NCBI RefSeq assembly: GCF_036850765.1
Contig: NC_089496.1
Location: 47,482,113 to 47,546,112, forward strand
Source: Saccopteryx bilineata
Lineage: Eukaryota > Chordata > Mammalia > Chiroptera > Emballonuridae
Reading direction: 5' to 3'
Length of the DNA stretch: 64,000 bases
The position numbers and the translations under genes were made by a program. The notes beneath the pieces are model-generated. The model searched no databases. It saw only the letters and a program-made list of their open reading frames with translations, and had not been told where the DNA came from. Shown in pieces: positions 59,671-64,000 of the stretch. Every line of letters begins with the position of its first letter. The first letter of the stretch is position 1.

Positions 59671-60252
59671 GCAGGAGCTGCGGCTGCAGCCCGGGTCCCG
59701 TGCACAAAACAGAGTCTGTTCCAGGGACAGCTACCCACACAGTGCATTCAGTTCCACTGGGGCCAGAGCAGGAGCTGCGGCTGCAGCCCAGGTCCCGTGC
59801 AGAGCCCAGAGTCTGTTCCAGGGACAGCTGCCCACACAGTGCATTCAATTCCACTGGGGCCAGAGCAGGAGCTGCGGCTGCAGCCCAGGTCCCGTGCAGA
59901 GCCCAGAGTCTGTTTCAGGGACAGCTGCCCACACAGTGCATTCAGTTCCACTGGGGCCAGAGTGGGAGCTGCGGCTGCAGCCCAGGTCCCGTGCAGAGCC
60001 CAGAGTCTGTTTCAGGGACAGCTGCCCACACAGTGCATTCAGTTCCACTGGGGCCAGAGCGGGAGCTGCGGCTGCAGCCCAGGTCCCGTGCAGAGCACCG
60101 AGTCTGTTCCAGGGACAGCTGCCCACACAGTGCATTCAGTTCCACTGGGGCCAGAGTGGGAGCTGCGGCTGCAGCCCAGGTCCCGTGCAGAGCCCAGAGT
60201 CTGTTCCAGGGACAGCTGCCCACACAGTGCATTCAATTCCACTGGGGCCTTA
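59671..60252. repeat. AQP1: 97-bp minisatellite, six copies, in AQP1 3'UTR
   Basis: Copies starting gcaggagctgcggctgcagc begin at 59671, 59768, 59865, 59962, 60059 and 60156. Each ends with gtgcattcagttccactggg. They differ by a few bases (cagagcaggagc versus cagagtgggagc). The array sits between the stop codon and the main poly(A) signal, so it should be transcribed. Confidence 0.96.
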
Positions 60253-60683
60253 GCAGGTCCCCCTGTGCCCATAGCCACGATGGTGACAGAAACCAAGACA
60301 CAATACCCTTAGCAGTCACCGACCCGTCATGACATTCACACGCTCTCCTCCCCATTCCCTAGTGGGGACTTCTAGCCCACTTAACAGATAAGGAAACTGA
60401 GGCCCAAGGTCCCAGAGCTAGGTCATGATTGGGCCGGGCCTAGCAGCCAAGGCTGTGTCTTTGGCTACTGCCTGGACCCCGAGGTTGGCCCCTCTCACCC
60501 CCAGCTTCTCGATTTCCACCTGGGCAATGGCCAGGGGCCAGGAGGCCGAGGGTTGTGCTGAAGGGGAGGAGGGGGCAGCCCCACGCCCCCTGCCCAGTCC
60601 TTGCTGCTGTCCACCAGGACCCTGCTTCTGTCTGCGCTGCATATATGTCTCTTTGGAATTGGAATTTCATTACACGTTAAGAA

Positions 60684-60689
60684 AATAAA
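60684..60689 (+). terminator. AQP1: AQP1 poly(A) signal AATAAA
   Basis: A canonical aataaa in the context gaaaataaaggaaaacgac. Cleavage would fall about 10-25 bases downstream, near 60700-60710. I recall a similar aataaagg ending in other mammalian AQP1 mRNAs. Confidence 0.85.
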
Positions 60690-60710
60690 GGAAAACGACT
60701 TCTAAGGTCA

Positions 60711-63700
60711 CCCGGTCTTCTTGTAGTTGTTTCATCACCGTGTTTCTGCAAAGCGTCCGGCTCTGGAGGGGGTGGGGGGCTTGGACCCAACTTCTCAGGA
60801 CGCATCTGGGGGAGCCGCTGCCTGACCTCCTACCCCGGGGCCCCTGCTCTGAGGGGGTGGACCCCACCCCGTCCAGTCCTCCATCTGCGGGACACAGGGT
60901 CCTGCCCCGATAGGGCCCGTGATTCTTAGCACGTAAAGGGTTGGGGACAAGCAGGATTGAAGTGTGACAGCCCTGTTAACCCCTCGGCCCTCCTCACAGC
61001 AGGACCCAGGGAGCACCAGGGACAGCCCGGGTGTGCCTCCTTCTGTTCCTTCACCCATATTTCTGACCTCACACACACCTGCGCTGGGTACGGGGGCCCC
61101 AGGTTCAGGCCCACGGGGGCGGCAGGCTCACCTGTCAGGGCTGAGTGAGGTCGGCCGGCAGCGGGCCGCAGGTGCTGCTCGGCTGGCGGAGGAAGGACGG
61201 AAGGACCGGCCGCAGGAGCTGCGCAAGGAGGCGGAGCTTCGGCCCTGCGTTCCTGCGGGCTCCTCCGCTCCCCGAATCAAGACCCTCAGTCGGTGAGAAC
61301 GTGTATTTCCCCCTGGAGCATCTGTGGCTTTCGTGGGAAAGGAGAGGTCAGCGTGGGCTGGCCTCTGCCTAGGGGGTGACAGGGACCCTGGAAAGCACCC
61401 CTCTGTCTGCTCCCACCTTTCCACCTGTTCCTGTGTAGCCCCAAGGCCAGTGTGGGCTGGGAAAGGCTCTGTCCCCCACCCCCACGCCTCTTGAGCTCAC
61501 AAAACCCTCCCCACTCCTGGTTTCCCCATACACACTGTGGGGTACATGACAGGTATGTATGTCCTCATTCAGCAGAGGGGAGATGGCGCTCAGAGAATGC
61601 CCCAAAGCCTCAGGACAAAGTCTACAGCAAGCTGGCCCTCCGCGCAGAACCCTGATACTCCCCACATGCACACACATGGGGCTAATTTCTCCAAGCAAGG
61701 ACGACTATATTGGGTGAAACAAGTGCCCCATAACAGGGAGCAGGTCCGGTTCCAATGGGCAGGTTTGCACTTTCCAGGCCTGGAGTCTGGGAGGCGCTAA
61801 GAACCATGACCCGTTTGCAGATCACCCTGGGCCACCCAGGCGGAACGGTGTCTGGGCAGGGCCCAGCACCCCAACAAGGCCCCCGAGAGACTCATGCTTC
61901 CCACCTCCCTCCTGCAGAGGGCTTAGCTGATGGTGACGCAGGGCGGCTAGGCAGGGCCTGGGGGCTCGGTCACCCCAGTGAAGGCTGAGTCAGCGCTGTT
62001 GAACAAGGTTTCTCTTTCCCATGCGCCCTGGGCCACCGGGAGTGGCACCTGGGCTGTCTCAGCCCACTCACCCTGCCCATGCATCTTCCAGGTTGGGGAC
62101 AGGCTGGTGTGAAGGGGATCGTGACAGCCTAGCTAACGGGAACAGGCCCAACTGTGAGGGTGTCCGAGGCCACCTCTCATAGCCCTTCTTGACTTTTCTT
62201 CTTACTTTGTCCTTGCCTCCCAGGCACAAATAAATCCCTCTCGCCCCCACTCCGGACCCTGACTCCCCCCACCCCACCCCCTGCACTTCCTGAGCCACCT
62301 CTGGCCATTGCAGGGCAGGACTTTTCTTATTGACTGCTTAGTTGTAACTTCTAGATTCCTAGTGCCAAGTTGCAGGGCCCAGGAAGAGGCTGGGAAACTG
62401 GCATTTCTTATGAACTTCCCTGGGGCTTCACATACAGTCTTTCTAATCTTCACAACACCCTTGGAAGGTGGAGATGACACCCCCATTTACAGAGGATGCT
62501 GAGGCCCCTGAAGATGAACTGATCGGCCCCAGGTCACACAGCAGGTTGGTGGCAGAACTGGGATTTGAACCTGCTCTGCTTGGCTTCAAAGACAGGGGCT
62601 CTTTCCGCTCAGTGGTGCTCGCCCATCTTGTCATGACCTCTACTAAACGTAACCCCGGTCCAGCCAGGTAGCCAGGCCTCGTCTGCCTGCGAGGTGTTAA
62701 GAGGGACGAGAAAGGGAAAAGAACACCTGGCTGGAGGGGACTCTAACACCAGGAGAAGCACTGTTCATCTCTGGGCCAGCTGGGCACAGTGTCTGCTTGA
62801 GACACTCTGGCTGCTCCTCTGGCCCGGGCACCATCACAGCCTCCCCAGTGCCCTCCCCTCCTGACTGCTCCTCTATCTGGAAGGTAAACATCTGCTAAAC
62901 CTGCTCATCCAGAGGTGGTCCTCTTTCAGCAGAGCGCATGAGAAAAGGAAGGGCAATGCTGTACGCTGAGGAATAATAATGCACCATAAAGGGGCCTCAG
63001 ATACCATTCAGGCCTGGGGACAAAAGCTTTACGGCCAGGTTTTCCCAGATTCCTTGTCATCTGCCAGACTGTGGGTCAGTGCTTCAGGTACCCCGTCTTT
63101 CAATGGTCATCCCCGACCCGACTCCACCCTGCTCAGGTTCTGTCTAGCCCCGTGCAGAGGAGAGATTTGGGGGCAATAACAAGAACGGCATGCGGCCTCT
63201 GGAGCAACCGGACAGTTTCGTTCGTCAAACTTTAATGGAGAGAGTAAATTTCCTGGAAGATTCCATGACTCAACCTTTCTCCCCCAGCTGCTGAGCATTC
63301 AGGCGATAACACACGTGAGGTGTTTTGATGGAGGACACCTATTACCCCACCCCCTGGGTCTCTGCTGAGACCAGAAGACAGGTCCCTTCCCCCACTGGAC
63401 TCCCCGTGGTCCTGAGATGTGCACACGGAGGTGGCTCGGCTGGCCCGGAAGGCCGTGCCCTCTGCACTTGGTCCAGCGGGAAGCAGGATGCAATCCAACA
63501 GTTACTCAGTCCTAGAATATTTGTCTCTCCGTTAAACTCACAAGAGCAAAAGGTTGCACTTCCACAACTGCCCCGCCCGTTCCAAGGCCTCCTAGGAACC
63601 CTGGCCCAGATCGCACAATTTAGAGCCCTTTAGAGGAAACATCAAGCTAGAGCCCTGTGATCAGTGTTTCAGATCAATCTGAACTTGCTTTTTATCTGTG

Positions 63701-64000
63701 ACCTCCAGCACTGGGTCGGTCCTGGGTTTCTAAGCATCCAGGAATCTGGGATTTGTGTCAACTTGTATTTCCCTTTTGATACTCCCCTTTCTCCTCCAGG
63801 ACCAAGGGGATTCTTCCTTCCAGGCCCTGGAGAGGTGCTGAGAGGTCCCTGGGGGGGGGGGGGAAAGAGTGGACATTTGATGCCACCCTGGACCAGGGTC
63901 AGTCACCTGGTCAGACGTAGACGCCATTTGGCCTCAGTGGGGCCCTTATCTCCGGTCCTGATTCCAGCATCGTATTTATCTCAAAAGCTCACGGGGGCTC
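60711..64000. other. Intergenic DNA downstream of AQP1
   Basis: No gene is supported. Recognised content is a minus-strand MIR near 61540-61640 and a minus-strand MIR at 62425-62600. In human the next gene is GHRHR; none of its exons are recognised before the window ends. Confidence 0.7.
62425..62600 (-). repeat. MIR SINE, nearly full length
   Basis: The order acagtctttctaatcttcac, cccccatttacagaggatgc, ccaggtcacacagcaggttg and actgggatttgaacctgctc is the reverse complement of MIR from 3' to 5'. It is the best-preserved MIR in the window. Confidence 0.88.

Larger units (their letters stand above)
58480..60705 (+). other. AQP1: AQP1 3'UTR
   Basis: The untranslated region of about 2.2 kb is close to the length of the human one. 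It includes a six-copy 97-bp repeat at 59671-60252 and a diverged MIR near 60325-60475. A possible early poly(A) signal attaaa is at 59406-59411, upstream of the 97-bp array. The main signal is at 60684. Confidence 0.8.

Noticed and set aside
59671..60332. Overlapping frames of about 200 codons in the AQP1 3'UTR
   Set aside because: They follow the 97-bp repeat after the AQP1 stop codon. Since 97 is not divisible by three, the frame rotates and peptide repeats appear in all frames.
60711..64000. First exon of GHRHR or another gene downstream of AQP1
   Set aside because: I looked for signal-peptide or receptor-like coding segments with splice sites and found none I could support.

Overview
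This window is mammalian nuclear DNA, most likely from a bat. It carries the 3' end of MINDY4 (FAM188B, a MINDY-family deubiquitinase) and the complete aquaporin-1 gene AQP1, both on the plus strand. The gene order MINDY4 then AQP1 matches human 7p14.3. The bat assignment is an inference from repeats. A tRNA-derived SINE at 34581-34760 has the head sequence I associate with rhinolophoid bats. Young non-autonomous hAT elements with intact 8-bp target duplications sit on top of pan-mammalian MIR, MLT1 and MER5-type fossils.

Layout. Positions 1-2037 are a 49-bp minisatellite inside a MINDY4 intron, cut by the window edge. The last five MINDY4 coding exons lie at 7007-7070, 9758-9919, 16485-16665, 17232-17304 and 26573-26621. 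They encode the C-terminal 176 or so residues, including the presumed catalytic histidine. About 20 kb of intergenic DNA follows, with minisatellites, microsatellites, one SINE, one hAT element, many MIRs and a candidate GATA-motif cluster. AQP1 has a TATA box at 46734-46740 and four coding exons: 46821-47210, 56928-57092, 57430-57510 and 58300-58479. A 2.2-kb 3'UTR ends after the AATAAA at 60684-60689. I see no gene in 60711-64000; the next gene in human, GHRHR, is not reached.

The AQP1 exons join without a frame break into a 271-residue protein (human AQP1 has 269). It has both NPA motifs, the ar/R filter residues and the mercury-sensitive cysteine. The two genes are not known to work together; their adjacency is ordinary synteny.

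The most unusual property of the window is its density of GC-rich tandem arrays, at least twelve with units of 17 to 142 bp. One has triplicated a MINDY4 5' splice site, one fills part of the AQP1 3'UTR, and one lies shortly before AQP1 exon 2. These arrays lack stop codons in several frames and account for most long open reading frames that are not exons. I found no sign of a new enzymatic or defence system; the notable points concern repeats, splice-site duplication and possible regulation.
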